Shown: positions 33,970 through 47,192, numbered from the stretch's first letter. The stretch is 64,000 bases of DNA from Diphasiastrum complanatum (GCA_029204225.1 CM055113.1:2068081-2132080), one strand, 5' to 3'. The notes: a model not told the origin generated them from the sequence alone. Numbers and translations are program-made.

Positions 33970-34085
33970 CACTACATCAAAACAAGGTAAAAATTCACTA
34001 CATCAAGACAAGATCATACTACTATTGTTAAAATTCACTACATCAAAACAAGGTAAAAAAATAGCGATGGTCATGTCACAGTCTT
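33970..34085 (+). repeat. Three successive CACTA-like ends, unit 2
   Basis: CACTACATCAAAACAAGG or its variant occurs at 33970, 33996 and 34036, the last followed by the GCGATGGTCATGTC motif as in unit 1. Unit 3 has the same triple at 44562, 44588 and 44628. Confidence 0.75.
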
Positions 34086-35068
34086 AAAACCCATTAGAAT
34101 CTTCATTTATTTCTTGTGATTAAAGGAAGGTGATCTATAAGTCATGCAAAACTTTGTCATGCACAAGATTGAAAGTGTTGAAAAAAACAAGAATGTTGCT
34201 ATTTACCATAAAGGCATTGCCACAAATTTCTTGAATGAAAAATTTGATTATTGATGTTGGTGTGTCATTCAGGAGCCTAGCGATGCATGCAACAAAGAGC
34301 GAGAGACACAGAGTTTTTGCAATTTATGAATTTTATATGAAGTTGCATCTAAAGTGTGGACACGCATGCAAGAAAAAGAGAGGGACATGAATTTTTTGCT
34401 ATTTACAACCTACATATAAAGACGCATCTAAAGTATTTAGTTCTTTGCAATAAAGTCCTTAGAAATGTGGTAGTCTTTAGTATTAACTTTTGTATAAACT
34501 CCATTGAGCAACTTGAACACACAATATTGCCTATGCAAGACAATGCTAGAAAAACAAAGATTCCATTGTAAATAATTGAAAAATACAAAACCCAGAGTGA
34601 CAATTCATCTTTTAGCAATCATCACAATAGCTTACCACTATTCCGATTAAGCCAAAAAAAAATGTAACAAGTATGTTAAAATGTTATCAAATTTGTTTTG
34701 ATTTGATGTGATGAAGTTCTCAGTCTTTAAGTAATTTGTAAGGTTATAGATATGTATTGCATCAACTACATCTAAGAGTAAGTTTACTCCTTCCATGTAT
34801 TTTATGTGATAGTGAACTAAACTGGCACAAAATCAAATTGAAAAATGGACTACAATCTAAATGTTGATGCAAAGATGACATGACATTAAACAATAAACTA
34901 ATCGACTGGCAAATGATAATGCTATGAATGCAAAACCTTTCACACATATGACACAATCTCAAAAAATTATTAGGGTTTGTGTGTGTCTCAAGTTAGTGGG
35001 ACCATGGTAATAATGTAAGGGGGTAAGAATATTAAGAATTCTTTAGGTTAAGTGAACATACGAAGGTA

Positions 35069-35167
35069 AAAGTACACTCTCTTAACCACTATGTAATAGG
35101 TGGGCCATTCATTTGAGGGTGTTCCAGCAAGTGAGGCCGAGTTCTTGAATGCACCACCTATTACGTA
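35069..35167 (+). repeat. Broken foldback, unit 2
   Basis: The left arm and loop are present, but the right arm stops after CCACCTATTAC and continues into sequence that lies about 0.35 kb further on in unit 1. The deletion removed most of the right arm. Confidence 0.8.
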
Positions 35168-35564
35168 CGATATGGAAATAAGCATGCGACTTGTGGTACA
35201 TGCCAGCTTCAAATTGGATAGGATTTTCAGTTGTTGCTTTCGAACTCAGGTTATACTATATTTTCAGCCACGGTTTTTTGACTTGAGAGATGGAAATAAT
35301 GTAGAGATCTGTTGAGGACACGGGAAGATGAGCAATCTTGACTAGTGAAGCGTTCTGTCATCCAGCACCTATCACAATCACAAAAGACTTGAGCTTCTAG
35401 AATCTTGACTAGTAAAAAATGCTGCGATCACTTTACACAAGCTTTTGGAACATGTAATCTTATGCCAGTTTCAGATTCCAATAAATGTCCCTTTTAGTGT
35501 GGGATGGCATAATGTATGGATTCTGTGGGAACACGTCAAAATGAGACCACTTCATGTGGGCCAT

Positions 35565-35927
35565 TCAGATATCAAAATAACGTAATTTCATGCCAGCTTC
35601 GACCTCTTTTCCTCGGCATGGTAGCCTGCACTCGAGATCTTTGATCTTCTGGTCATCAATGGCACTGGTATATTTTAAGACAATTGGTCCACCACCAAGA
35701 GAACAACAGGAATCAGAGCAAGGATAACATCTACCAGCCCTCTTTGAAATAATCAACATTTTGATGAGAACAGCTACTGGCCCCGGCTTCATCTCCACAT
35801 CTGAGTGGTAAGATATGTATCCATCAATTAGCACAAAATTATATTCATCCCAACCAAATATACGACGTTTATCATTTTTGTTGTTGGCTTCATTCATAGC
35901 ATGTAAGAAAGCACCGCACTGCCCCAC
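35565..35927 (-). CDS. Unidentified 120-codon frame, unit 2 copy
   Basis: Same protein as at 19271-19633, still open. By eye there are seven base differences from unit 1, five of them changing the residue (K to E, I to V, R to C, G to C, C to F). One change hits the Cys-rich piece (SDSCC). It is probably not constrained. Confidence 0.4.
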   Translation of the reverse strand: MGQCGAFLHAMNEANNKNDKRRIFGWDEYNFVLIDGYISYHSDVEMKPGPVAVLIKMLIISKRAGRCYPCSDSCCSLGGGPIVLKYTSAIDDQKIKDLECRLPCRGKEVEAGMKLRYFDI

Positions 35928-37008
35928 GTTTGTACTACAAATTCTGTGTTACGTGCTATTATTACAACTCAGGCAGACAATATGTTACATATTGATCATA
36001 GCATTAGGCCAATTAGCCATTATAGCTACAAAAATATAAGATGTATGGCATCATTTCGAAGTGATCGTTCAGTCACAACATAATGGATTGTTCTCAGTTC
36101 TGGTGAAGACACTACATAAGTAATTGTTGTCAATTCTCGTGGTACTAGATTATAGGTTTATGATTATGCATGCTAGACATCCCAAAATTTATTACAATTT
36201 AAATCTAATTGGTCATGAAACTAGGTATCAATCATGAAAATCGTTTTTTATTACTTTCAAGTTACTAACGTGAAAAAATGTTAGAATTCATAATTAAATA
36301 CATTTCACAAATTGTTTTAATTTTATTTTCAAATTCTAGTTATTATTCTACTTCTAAAATTGACTTAACATAGTGAAATGGTCATGTTGGACTTAATTCA
36401 GTCTGAATCGGAGATCATAATCACTCACTAGAAGTTGTATAGACTTTAATGTATTTATGCAGACTTAGTGTTTATAATCACTCAATATTTCAGGTGATGT
36501 GTGATGTGGCTCTTGAGTTCACAACTATGTTGGTGTCACAGTTAGCTTCTATTTCTTCAATCATTAGTAAGCCTTTTCCTTGTCATCTTCTTGCATTGAA
36601 GATTATGCAACATTGGCCTTGTTCTTTTTGGACACGGCTTTATGATTAAACCAGCATTCATGGGCTGAATGGCTCTTTTTCTTTAAATAGAAGCTATATA
36701 AGGCATAATCATCACAATATTGAATTTGTGCATGTTGTTGTTGTTCCTTCATAGGAATTTGCCATTGCTCGCAAAGAATTGATATACCGGACTGAAGGTG
36801 GCTTCTTTTCAAACTTTAAAAGGGATCAATCCATGTCCAACTTTTTCCATGAGTTGGACATAGAGAACAACGTAGACTATTTCAAATCTCTATGGCACCC
36901 ATACAAGCATGACTTCTAGATGATTGAATAAAATACCAATGTATTCAATCAGCACTACCTTAGATTTATAAATTTATTCACTATTCATATAATATGATGT
37001 GCTCTCAT

Positions 37009-37299
37009 TCATGCATTTGAATGTTCTTGTTTGCTCTTCTCCACGACATAAACACCACTCAAGATGATATTATCCACATAGATTGGTAAAATGGTAAAAT
37101 CATTTCCAGCAAAACTATAATAAAGCGAATGATTGTACTCGCTCATAACAAAGCTTTGAGAGAGTAATAATGTGTTAAGCTCAGCATACCAACTCCTTGG
37201 TGCTTGTTGAAGACCATACAAACTCTTTTGTAGAAGACACACATGATTTGGCTTTGTAGATGAAATGTAGCTCTCGAGTTGCTGCATGTACACTTCCAA
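37009..37299 (-). pseudogene. Ty1-copia RT fragment, unit 2
   Basis: Counterpart of 22458-22742 with QKSLYGLQQAPRSWYAE and the same Y-V-D-N change at the active site. The shared lesion shows the fragment was dead before the block was copied. Confidence 0.88.
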
Positions 37300-39640
37300 G
37301 TGTTGTCTTTTAGGATTCTAACTCCTACTATGGGTTCCCAACTAGTAGGGGTAGGGTATCTCTTACGCTATGGCTACCCAACTAGAGGAGAGAGGGTTCC
37401 TAATACACATTGAAATATAGTGGTGGTGGGGTTTGATCCACTCCCTTCTTATATTCTATTGCATAATAGAACCTCAAAGGCTCAACCTTCTAGAGAGAGA
37501 AAATGACCTAAACTAGTTCCTTAAGGCAGCCCCCCAACTAAGAACTATCTTAGATTAGCTCTCTAAGGCTTTCCCCAACTAGAGAGTATTCTAAATTGAC
37601 CTAACCCTGATGACCACTAAGGCTCACCCAACTAGTGGCTTCCTAATTTATCCCTAAGTAATCCTAACTAACTCCCATGAGGGAAGGAAAGATAAGTGCA
37701 TAAGAGAAATAATCCCATAATCACAAGCACAATAACATAATGCCAGTTGAGGAAAACTTAGTGGGGCTCGGGCACCTACCACCAAGTATTCTATCCACAA
37801 TTGGGAACACAAGTTGTTGAGCAAGAATAGATTAGTCTGTTAAAGCTTGGGCTTATACAAGTGTTACCTAAGGCCCCCAAATCCACTTCTATATATATAA
37901 CGAGTGATAGGCCCATAAGCTAAGATGCTTATAAGATAATCCCAAGCTATTCTAAGAAGTGACTTCTCGTATCAAAATGAAGTTCATGCTTATCAAAATA
38001 AACTTAGAAATAACTTTAAACTTAGACTTATTAAGTTTAAAGTATTACAAATATTTTTTAATTATAGTTAAACTTAAATGGAAAAGGGTCGAAGTCTAAG
38101 GTTCCTAAGCATTATTGCTTACAAACTTGAGTTTACTTGTGGACTTACAAAACACATGCCACAGTAACCCTTCTATTGCCACCTATGAATACAAGGGATT
38201 CCTTGGGGATAACATTATCCCCCTCTTTATAGCATTGGCAGTCCCACGCAAATGAGGTCACAATAAGGTGCAGCAGGCTTTTTAAGTAGTTGCACGCTTT
38301 GCTGGATGTTGTAAACTTCCAAAATTGTTGAACAACTCGGTGAAACTTGCAGAATCTTGGAGCTGGTTTGTCAAGATCATTTATATTTTCCATTAGATAG
38401 TTTGCACAAGCTAGATTATCTTAGGCAATGACAAGGGTGGCAATATTGACACTGGGAGATGAATTGTAGGGAAGTGAAAGAATTATGATTGGGAAGTAAA
38501 ATGATAGGGAAGTGAAAAAATCATGATTGGAAATTGAAATGGCAAGGAAGTGAAAGAATTATGATTGAGAATGCAATGGTAGGGAAGGGAAAGGACTGGG
38601 TTGAAGTGCTGCACGTGATATTACTTCGATTTATGGGAATACGTAGTGCTTCCCATAGCACTTCTCATGATCAAATCAAAGCACGTTTAGCGCATCCATT
38701 GGTGATGATGATGAACACTTGAAGCATGGGTGTGAGAATGGGAGAAGGTAAGGCTTCAAGCTTATTTATGTATGACAAGGTGGACGAGGTGTAATGTGGT
38801 AGGGATATTGAGGTGTATTGTAATGCTTCCCAATTTTGTCATAGGATAATCATTGCTCATAGTGCATGTCTCCAATGAAATAACCTGTGCTTGCATTTGA
38901 AATATCGTCTCACAATTGACAATATGGTTGTTTGGCCCTTGATTGCCTGATGTGGATATTCCTCTGCATATTGGAGTGTATTCCAAGCTTTTATTGCTTC
39001 AGTGGTGGTTGTATAATTGGAAAAGCCTGGATTTTGTATCGCCTATGTAAAATCAATTGTTTATTCTGGTGATATGGGTGGGATGAGAACCTTTCCATCT
39101 TGTTGGGAAGATGGCCCATATCTTGTGACCTTCCGCCATCTAGTAAAATATTTGCATAAAGGTCCTTGACCATTTTGGATCCAGGTTGAATGTTGAAGTC
39201 ATCTGCGTGAGCTAGAGAAATGTGTGCAAATGACAATGTTGTGAACATCATTTCCATTTGCAATTCAATTTTTTGGGGAGTTCTTCTAACAATTTACATC
39301 CGAGAAGGAACTCGTCCACCCTTCTATCTAATGAATATACTTGTAGAACTTGAAGATAGATAGGGCAAGTTTTCTTGATCAGTGGATGGTGATATCTTGT
39401 GTACTTCAATAGAGAATCCGTCATGGAAGAAGATCTTTGATTGCTTTTGATCTTGGTTGACTATGTTGGATTTATGTGCATGAGCTTAGTAAGGAGGAAG
39501 CCCATAATTACTTGATTGGCTTTGAGATTGTCTTCAAACTGATGTGACCCATGTGTATTGTTTGGTGGCAGAGTGGTGTTTGTTTAGCTGGAAAAGCGTT
39601 GATCTAGAATCATTTTAGACTCGCCATCTTCAAGGTCTCT
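37300..39640. other. Non-coding part of unit 2
   Basis: Counterpart of 22750-25081, with the same CCCAACTAG motif cluster and no gene. Confidence 0.5.
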
Positions 39641-40016
39641 CATTAGAGGAGTTCTAAATCCCAAAAAGACCCTTTGTAAAGATTTTTTTGTATTTTTTCT
39701 CAGATTTTTCTTACACATGGACCAATCAAAACACTCAAATTTGAAATCTACGTAACGTAACTTTTTGAGTCCACATTTTCATTCCATACTAAAAATGACA
39801 TAACTTTTTAGTGATAAGTCCCAATCTAGCAGAGTTTGGTGCATTAGAAAGCGCTCAACAAGGGCTTTCCAATGATATGTTAGATGCATACTTTCAAGCT
39901 ACGATTAAAAAGTTATGGCAAGTCAAAAGTATTAGTGTTATGATATTTTAATAATAAAAAAGGCATCTTGCACGAATTTTTAAAGGGTCTTTTTGGAACT
40001 CAAAACTCCTCTAATG
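39641..40016 (+). mobile_element. TIR element (MITE-like), unit 2
   Basis: Same ends as 25082-25459 (CATTAGAGG..CCTCTAATG), 376 bp, complete. Confidence 0.7.
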
Positions 40017-40431
40017 TGGTGCTCCTTTTTCTTTTATACTTGAAATCCATTATTTTTTCTCACTAGCTGGCTCCCAGTTGATTGAAATGCTATTCATCTT
40101 ATTTTTCAACCACAAGGCATGGGTCCAAGTACGTTCTCATGTCCTGAATGAGCCTGTTCTGTTCTCAGGTCTCAAACAACTGGACATATTTTGTCAATAT
40201 GATTTTCCCTCTATAGTATAGCCTTGCCATTGGTATATGATCTTCTTCCGTTCGCAATGGCTGGTTCACGTTCAACGCCCACAAGGGCATCTCTTGATTC
40301 CAATAGCCATCGAGCTCCAATAGATAAGTTGTGCACACAAGCTTTGACTGTTGGATTGGCTGATTCCCCTGAGTGGACCTGCTTATATTCTTTTCTATAC
40401 TGTGATGGGTCTATGTCTTTCAGTCCACCTC

Positions 40432-41215
40432 TATTTTCTAATCTTCATCGATGACTTCTGTCGAAGGATTGCTACATACTTTATGAAGAACAAATTCGAA
40501 GCATTCAAGTTCTTCAAGCTTCGTTTTCGAGTGAAATACAGAATCTTTTGTAAGATAGATTGCTTAAGTGTTATCCATTAACAAGACATAAGGTTTAGAA
40601 CTAGATTTATCAAATCCTTCCAATATATATTTAATCCAGATTAGCTCGTTTGTTTGGTTGTTGCTACATATTCCGCTTCACCGGAAGATTGGGCTACTGA
40701 TGTGTGCTTCTTGCTAATCTAGAGTATGGATGCACCAAGTGATAGAGTACAACCTCCTGAAATACTTTTACCTTCATGGATGCCCAGCTTGCGTCATTGT
40801 AAGATTCGAAGTGAAATCCAGCTTCCTTCGAATAACACAGTCCATAGTCTTTCGTTTCCTCGAGATATTGTAGTACTCTCTTTATCATCTTCCAATGCAA
40901 CGATCCTGGGTTCTGATTATATTGGCTCAGCCTGTATATTGCAAATGCTACATCAGATTTGGTGTTGTCTGTTAGATATAATAATGATCCAATCAGCCTA
41001 TGATAGGGTGTTTTGGCCATTCGTTCCTCTTCCTTGAGAGTTTGCGACAATCTGCCTTGCTCAGTATTGTTACAAGTATCATGGGAATATGCACAACTTT
41101 GCATTCAAGCATGTTGAAGTCTTCAATGATCTTTTAAGTGTACTTTTGTTGGTGAAGATACAACTTACCACCTTCAAAGTCTCTCACAATCTACAAGCCT
41201 GGATAGATTTTAGGT
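40432..41215 (-). pseudogene. Integrase/RNase H chimera, unit 2
   Basis: A sense integrase scrap (IFIDDFCRRIATYFMK at 40435-40525) is joined to an antisense copia RT tail and RNase H (40526-41215; IYRLSQYNQNPGSLHW, CYSKEAGFHFESYNDASWAS). The junction (TTCAAGC to TTCGTTTTCGAG) matches that of unit 1 apart from a small duplication there. A stretch around 40640-40670 and the tail of RNase H are more damaged than in unit 1. Confidence 0.85.
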
Positions 41216-41229
41216 TTCAGGATCGAATT

Positions 41230-43552
41230 CAAGCTCTTCATCATTCCAACCAATGAAGAAATGTTTCTACAGATATTGTAAGAGGACCGGCCACGAAATC
41301 AAGGATTGTCGAACTTTGAAATACAACAACGAACAGAATAAACAGTTCCAACAACAAGCACACATTGCTACAACCAGTCATCAAATTAGCAACAAGAGGA
41401 AGATGAAGCAACTTTCATGACCAAAGTTGGAGAACAACAGAATATCGATTTCTGGTATTTAGATTCTAGAGGAGTAACTCAGCACATGACTCACCATCAT
41501 GACTGGTTCAAAGACTATAGTCATCCACCCATTCTCAAGTTGTGCAACTTGGAGACAACTCATCACATTCAATCGAAGGCGAAGGAATAGTCAGAGTTGA
41601 ATTCAAAAGAGGTGAAGTCAATTTGCTGTCCAACGTTCTCCACGTTCCAAATCTGACCAAGAATATGCTCTTTGTTAGTAGAATTATTGATTCAGGTCGG
41701 AGGGTCAAATTCAATACAGAAGGCTGCACAATTCTTGACAAATCCCGGAAGGTTCTAGCCTACAAAAGAAGAAGAGGCTATCTTTACAAAATCAGCCATT
41801 GCTACTCTTCTAACAGTCGAGCTCTTCACATAGCCACTTTTGAATCAACTGATATGTTGTGGCATTTCATACTTGGTCATCTTAACTTCAACAGTATTAA
41901 AAAAATGTCAACTCAGAGTCTAGTACAAGATCTACCATCTGTCAACAAGCTGTATTATCAGCAAGCATGCTAGAAGTCCCTTCATTTCAGACTCAATTCA
42001 TACATCCAAGGGCTTGCTCGACCTTGTACACAACAACGACATTTGTGGCTTGTTGATGCAAACTGCTTCCACAGGGGGAGCTCTCTATTTTCTAATCTTC
42101 ATCTCTGACTTCTCTCGAAGGATTGCTACCTACTTTATGAAGAACAAATTCGAAGCATTCAAGTTCTTCAAGCAGTTCAAGGCATCTACAAAAAATCAGA
42201 CCCAGAGGAAGATCAAGGCTCTACACCTCCGCAGAATTCAAGGAGTTCTACAAGGCCAGTGGAATACATCGACAATATACAACCAACTACTCACCTCAGT
42301 CCAATGGTGTAGCTGAACGGAAGAATCGGACACTCATCGAAAGTGCCAAGAGCATGCTGGCCGATGCCTCTCTGACAAAGAAATTCTGGACATAAGCTTT
42401 TACTATAGCTGCCTATTTACATAATCGATCCATTACCAAAGCCCTGAATGACAGGACACCTTATGAGGTCTGGTCAAGATCAAAACCATCACTCAAATAT
42501 ATTCGAGTGTTTGGATGCATCGCTTTCATTCATATCCTTGAAGATCTAAGAAGAAATCTAGATGACAAAAGCAGAAAAATGATTTTCATCGATTATTCTC
42601 CAGACCACAAGGCATACAAGCTCTACAATCTGGATACCGAGAAGGCATTTACCAGTAGAGTTGCCATTTTTGTGGAAGACCAGTTCATTGAGCACAAGGG
42701 AAAAGCTGCTAACAAATCCGACCCAAGGATCGAGCAATCAAATAACTCCGATCCAGGGATTCCAGAAGGACAAACAAGTCCAGACAGCCCCCATCCAGTT
42801 ATATGGATGATCCAGCCTATTACTTTGTGTAGGAACCAACCAGCATTTCTGAGGCTATGTCTACTCCTGATGTTAACCAGTGGAAAGCAGCGATGGACAC
42901 CGAATTCGAATCTCTAATAGGGAATCAAACATGGACAGTCACAGAGTTGTCAAAGGACCAAATCTCAATTCTATGCAAATGGATATTCAAGATGAAGTAC
43001 GACACTGAAGGAAGGCTAAATCATTACAAGGCTAGGCTAGTCGGCAAAGACTTTTCCTAGATTCCAGATTTGGATTATTCAGAAACCTTCAACCTAGTTG
43101 TCAAACATGCTTCGATCCGCCTACTCCTCTCCTTTGTAGCCGTAGCAGATCTTGAAGTCCACCAGAGGGATGTCTAGACTGCTTTCCTCAATGGAACCAT
43201 CAAAGAGGAAATCTATATGATGAAGTCAGAGGGATACGAACTCAACACATTTTTGTGATAGAGAATGGTTTTATTCCAAACTCGACAGACTCGAATGTCT
43301 ACTTCAAGTCTATATCAGATTACTTCATCATCATCACTCTCTATGTAGATGATACACTCTTATTCAGTAATAATCAGAATTTGATGAAGGATACAAAATG
43401 CATGCTGGCCCAGAAATACAAGGTGACCCACTATTGTCTCGGAATCTTAATCCAAATCCAAGGAGATCGACCCAGTAGACTGATTTTTATGAGTCAGCAA
43501 TGATATCTCAACAATGTGCTAGAAAAGTATGGAATGGCCAACTCTCAGATTG
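41230..43552 (+). pseudogene. Ty1-copia gag tail to RT, unit 2 copy
   Basis: Same element as 26700-29035, with the same stops and the same RT gap. Its zinc knuckle reads Y-R-Y-C where a Cys is expected in front. Private change: 23 bp are missing at about 42223 in integrase, removing the second catalytic Asp motif (RTDGGREY) and shifting the frame. The YVDD region (LYVDDTLLFS) is closer to consensus than in unit 1. The copy stops abruptly at 43552 and segment X follows. Confidence 0.92.
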
Positions 43553-45658
43553 TAGGAATTCAAGAGTATAGTACCAACCAGATGGGTTGTTTTATGTGAT
43601 GATAAAACCATATGCATACTCTTGTTAAATCACAATTGTATTAATGGATTATTATGATCCATTTGGAATAAATTTGGGGGTACTCCAGTATCTGATGGAA
43701 TAGATATGCACATATCTGGTATAGGAAATCCAGAAGGAGTTTTTAAGATCTTTGGAATATTGGATAATGCAGTTAAAGATCTTCTTTGAAGGAATTGAAT
43801 TCTTTGTACCATATTGGATATCTATTGGTATATGCTTCAGCTATTTTGATTTTTTTCCTTTTGGTTTTTGATGAATACGCTTAGGCCATTTCGATTGTAT
43901 ATGAACGAGGGGTCTCGTCCATACCAAGGTCAATGCCTAGTGGTATTCTTAGATGATATTGTCATCTACTGTGGAAACTTAAAGAAATGGAGAATTCAAT
44001 AGTTGGAGGTATTTTTCTGGAAATGGTTGAAGATTGGATCCTATATTGGATATAGGATGATTAGATAATCTTTTAGATTTTATGTTGAGCATATCTAAAA
44101 GCGAAGAACTTTCTTGGAGAGAAAATTGTTGGTATGGTACATCAGTGATTTCAAAGAGAAAATTCTTGTGTGAGAATGTTTCTAGACCAATGGGTAGTAT
44201 TTACATTATTGGTAATGCTAACAGTTGAAACCATTGGTTAATCTTGTTTAGGATATTTGGAGAGGTTATGAGATATAGATTCGGATCTCTCAATGGTATC
44301 TCATAAATTTCAAATTGGACACCCTTAAAAGCTATTTTTTAAAGTGGAATAGAGGAAATCTCTAGTGATTGTTTCGAATAATTTGGAACTAGAGGAGTTT
44401 TGGGGATAATGAGTTGTGAGATATTCATGAATATGCGAAGTGTTGGTAAAAATTAAATTAAGGTTCACTGATTGGCTACCAAGTACCATTTAGTTATGGA
44501 TTGGATCAACGGAATAAAGCTTTAATCTTAACCTTGACTAAATTGTGATATTGTTAAAATTCACTACATCAAAACAAGGTAAAAATTCACTACATCAAGA
44601 CAAGATCATACTACTATTGTTAAAATTCACTACATCAAAACAAGGTAAAAAAATAGCGATGGTCATGTCACAGTCTTAAATGACCCATTTTAATCTTCAT
44701 TTATTTCTTCTGAATAAAGGAAGGTGATCTATAAGTCATGCAAAACTTTGTCATGCGCAAGATTGAAAGTGTTGAAAAAAACAAGAATGTTGCAATATAC
44801 CATAAAGGCATTGCCACAAATTTCTTGAATGAAAAATTTGATTATTGATGTTGGTGTGTCATGCAGGAGCCTAGCGATGCATGCAACAAAGAGCGAGAGA
44901 CACAGAGTTTTTGCAATTTATGAATTTTATATGAAGTTGCATCTAAAGTGTGGACACGCATGCAAGAAAAAGAGAGGGACATGAATTTTTTGCTATTTAC
45001 ACCTACATATAAAGACGCATCTAAAGTATTGAGTTCTTTGCAATAAAGTCCTTAGAAATGTGGTAGTCTTTAGTATTAACTTTTGTATAAACTCCATTGA
45101 GCAACTTGAACACACAATATTGCCTATGCAAGACAATGCTAGAAAAACAAAGATTCCATTATAAATAATTGAAAAATACAAAACCCAGAGTGACAATTCA
45201 TCTTTTAGCAATCATCACAATAGCTTACCACTATTCCGATTAAGCCAAAAAAAATGTAACAAGTATGTTAAAATGTTATCAAATTTGTTTTGATTTGATG
45301 TGATGAAGTTCTCAGTCTTTAAGTAATTTGTAAGGTTATAGATATGTATTGCATCAACTACATCTAAGAGTAAGTTTACTCCTTCCATGTATTTTATGTA
45401 ATAGTGAACTAAACTGGCAAAAAATCAAATTGAAAAATGGACTACAATCTAAATGTTGATGCAAAGATGACATGACATTAAACAATAAACTAATCGACTG
45501 GCAAATGATAATGCTATGAATGCAAAACCTTTCACACATATGACACAATCTCAAAAAATTATTAGGGTTTGTGTGTGTCTCAAGTTAGTGGGACCATGGT
45601 AATAATGTAATTGGGGTAAGAATATTAAGAATTCTTTAGGTTAGGTGAACATACGAAG

Positions 45659-45782
45659 GTAAAAGTACACTCTTAACCACTATGTAATAGGTTGGCCATT
45701 CATTTGAGGGTGTTCCAGCAAGTGAGGCCGAGTTCTTGAATGCACCACCTATTACATAGCGTTTAACAGAGTGTACTTTTAC
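45659..45782 (+). repeat. Foldback, unit 3
   Basis: Counterpart of 18529-18654. The left arm (45659-45694) is two bases shorter; the right arm is 45745-45782. The loop is the same. Confidence 0.85.
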
Positions 45783-46369
45783 TTGTTGACTAGTGAAGCA
45801 TCCCATCCGATTATCACCTAGAACATGGAACTTGCAACACATTTGAGGTTCATTAGATTAAATTTCCAGCAATTATTTTGTAACTCCGGGATGGAAATAT
45901 TGTAGAAATCATACAAGCAGCACAAGGCAACGTGAGAGTATTCTTGACCAACGAAGCACGCAACTTCTGGTACATGCCGGTGTGGTTTTAAATTTTTTTC
46001 GTACGATATGGAAATAAGCATGCGACTTCTGGTACATGCCAGCTTCAAATCGGATAGGATTTTCAGTTGTTGCTTTCGGACTCAGATATTTTCAGCCACG
46101 GTTTTTGGACTTGTGACATGGAAATAATGTAGAGATCTGTTGAGGACACGGCAAGATGAGCAATCTTGACTAGTGAAGCGTTCTGTCATCCAGCACCTAT
46201 CACAATCACAAAACTAGTAAAAAATGCTGCGATCACTTTACACAAGCTTTTGGAACATGTAATCTTATGCCAGTTTCAGATTCCAATAAATGTCCCTTTT
46301 AGTGTGGGATGGCATAATGTATGGATTCTGTGGGAACACGTCAATATGAGACCACTTCATGTGGGCCAT

Positions 46370-46732
46370 TCAGATATCACAATAACGTAATTTCATGCCA
46401 GCTTCGACCTCTTTTCCTCGGCATGGTAGCCTGCCCTCGAGATCTTTGATCTTCTGGTCATCAGTGGCACTGGTATATTTTAAGACAATTGGTCCACCAC
46501 CAAGAGAACGACAGGAATCAGAGCAAGGATAACATCTACCAGCCCTCTTTGAAATAATCAACATTTTGATGAGAATAGCTACTGGCCCCGGCTTCATCTC
46601 CACATCTGAGTGGTAAGATATGTATCCATCAATTAGCACAAAATTATATTTATCCCAACCAAATATACGACGTTTATCATTTTTGTTGTTGGCTTCATTC
46701 ATAGCATGTAAGAAAGCACCGCACTGCCCCAC
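46370..46732 (-). CDS. Unidentified 120-codon frame, unit 3 copy
   Basis: Same as 19271-19633. One residue differs (I to T) plus two silent changes. Both silent changes are shared with unit 2, which supports a closer relation of units 2 and 3. Confidence 0.4.
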   Translation of the reverse strand: MGQCGAFLHAMNEANNKNDKRRIFGWDKYNFVLIDGYISYHSDVEMKPGPVAILIKMLIISKRAGRCYPCSDSCRSLGGGPIVLKYTSATDDQKIKDLEGRLPCRGKEVEAGMKLRYCDI

Positions 46733-47192
46733 GTTTGTACTACAAATTCTGTGTTACGTGCTATTATTACAACTCAGGCAGACAATATGTTACATATTGA
46801 TCATAGCATTAGTCCAATTAGCCATTATAGCTACAAAAATATAAGATGTATGGCATCATTTCGAAGTGATGGTTCAGTCACAACATAATGGATTGTTCTC
46901 AATTCTTGTGAAGACACTACATAAGTAATTGTTGCCAATTCTCGTGGTACTAGATTATAGGTTTATGATTATGCATGCTAGACATCCCAAAATTTATTAT
47001 AATGTAAAACTAATTGGTCATGAAACTAGGTATCAATGGTGAAAATCGTAATTAAATAGATTTTACAAATTGTTTTAATTTTTTTTTCTAATTCTAGTTA
47101 TTATTCTACTTCTAAAATTGACTTAACATAGTGAAATGGTCATGTTGGACTTAATTCAGTCTGAATCGGAGGTTGTATAGACTTTAATGTAT

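Larger units (their letters stand above)
32452..43552 (+). repeat. Tandem block, unit 2 (about 11.1 kb)
   Basis: Opens with a 1.5-kb segment X (32452-33954), then the body homologous to unit 1 from 33955. It ends inside the copia RT (after YGMAN), where unit 3 starts at once. Relative to unit 1 it has lost about 1.7 kb (unit 1 positions about 20436-22127: copia gag, PBS, LTR and GA repeat) and part of the foldback (junction near 35165). Confidence 0.92.
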
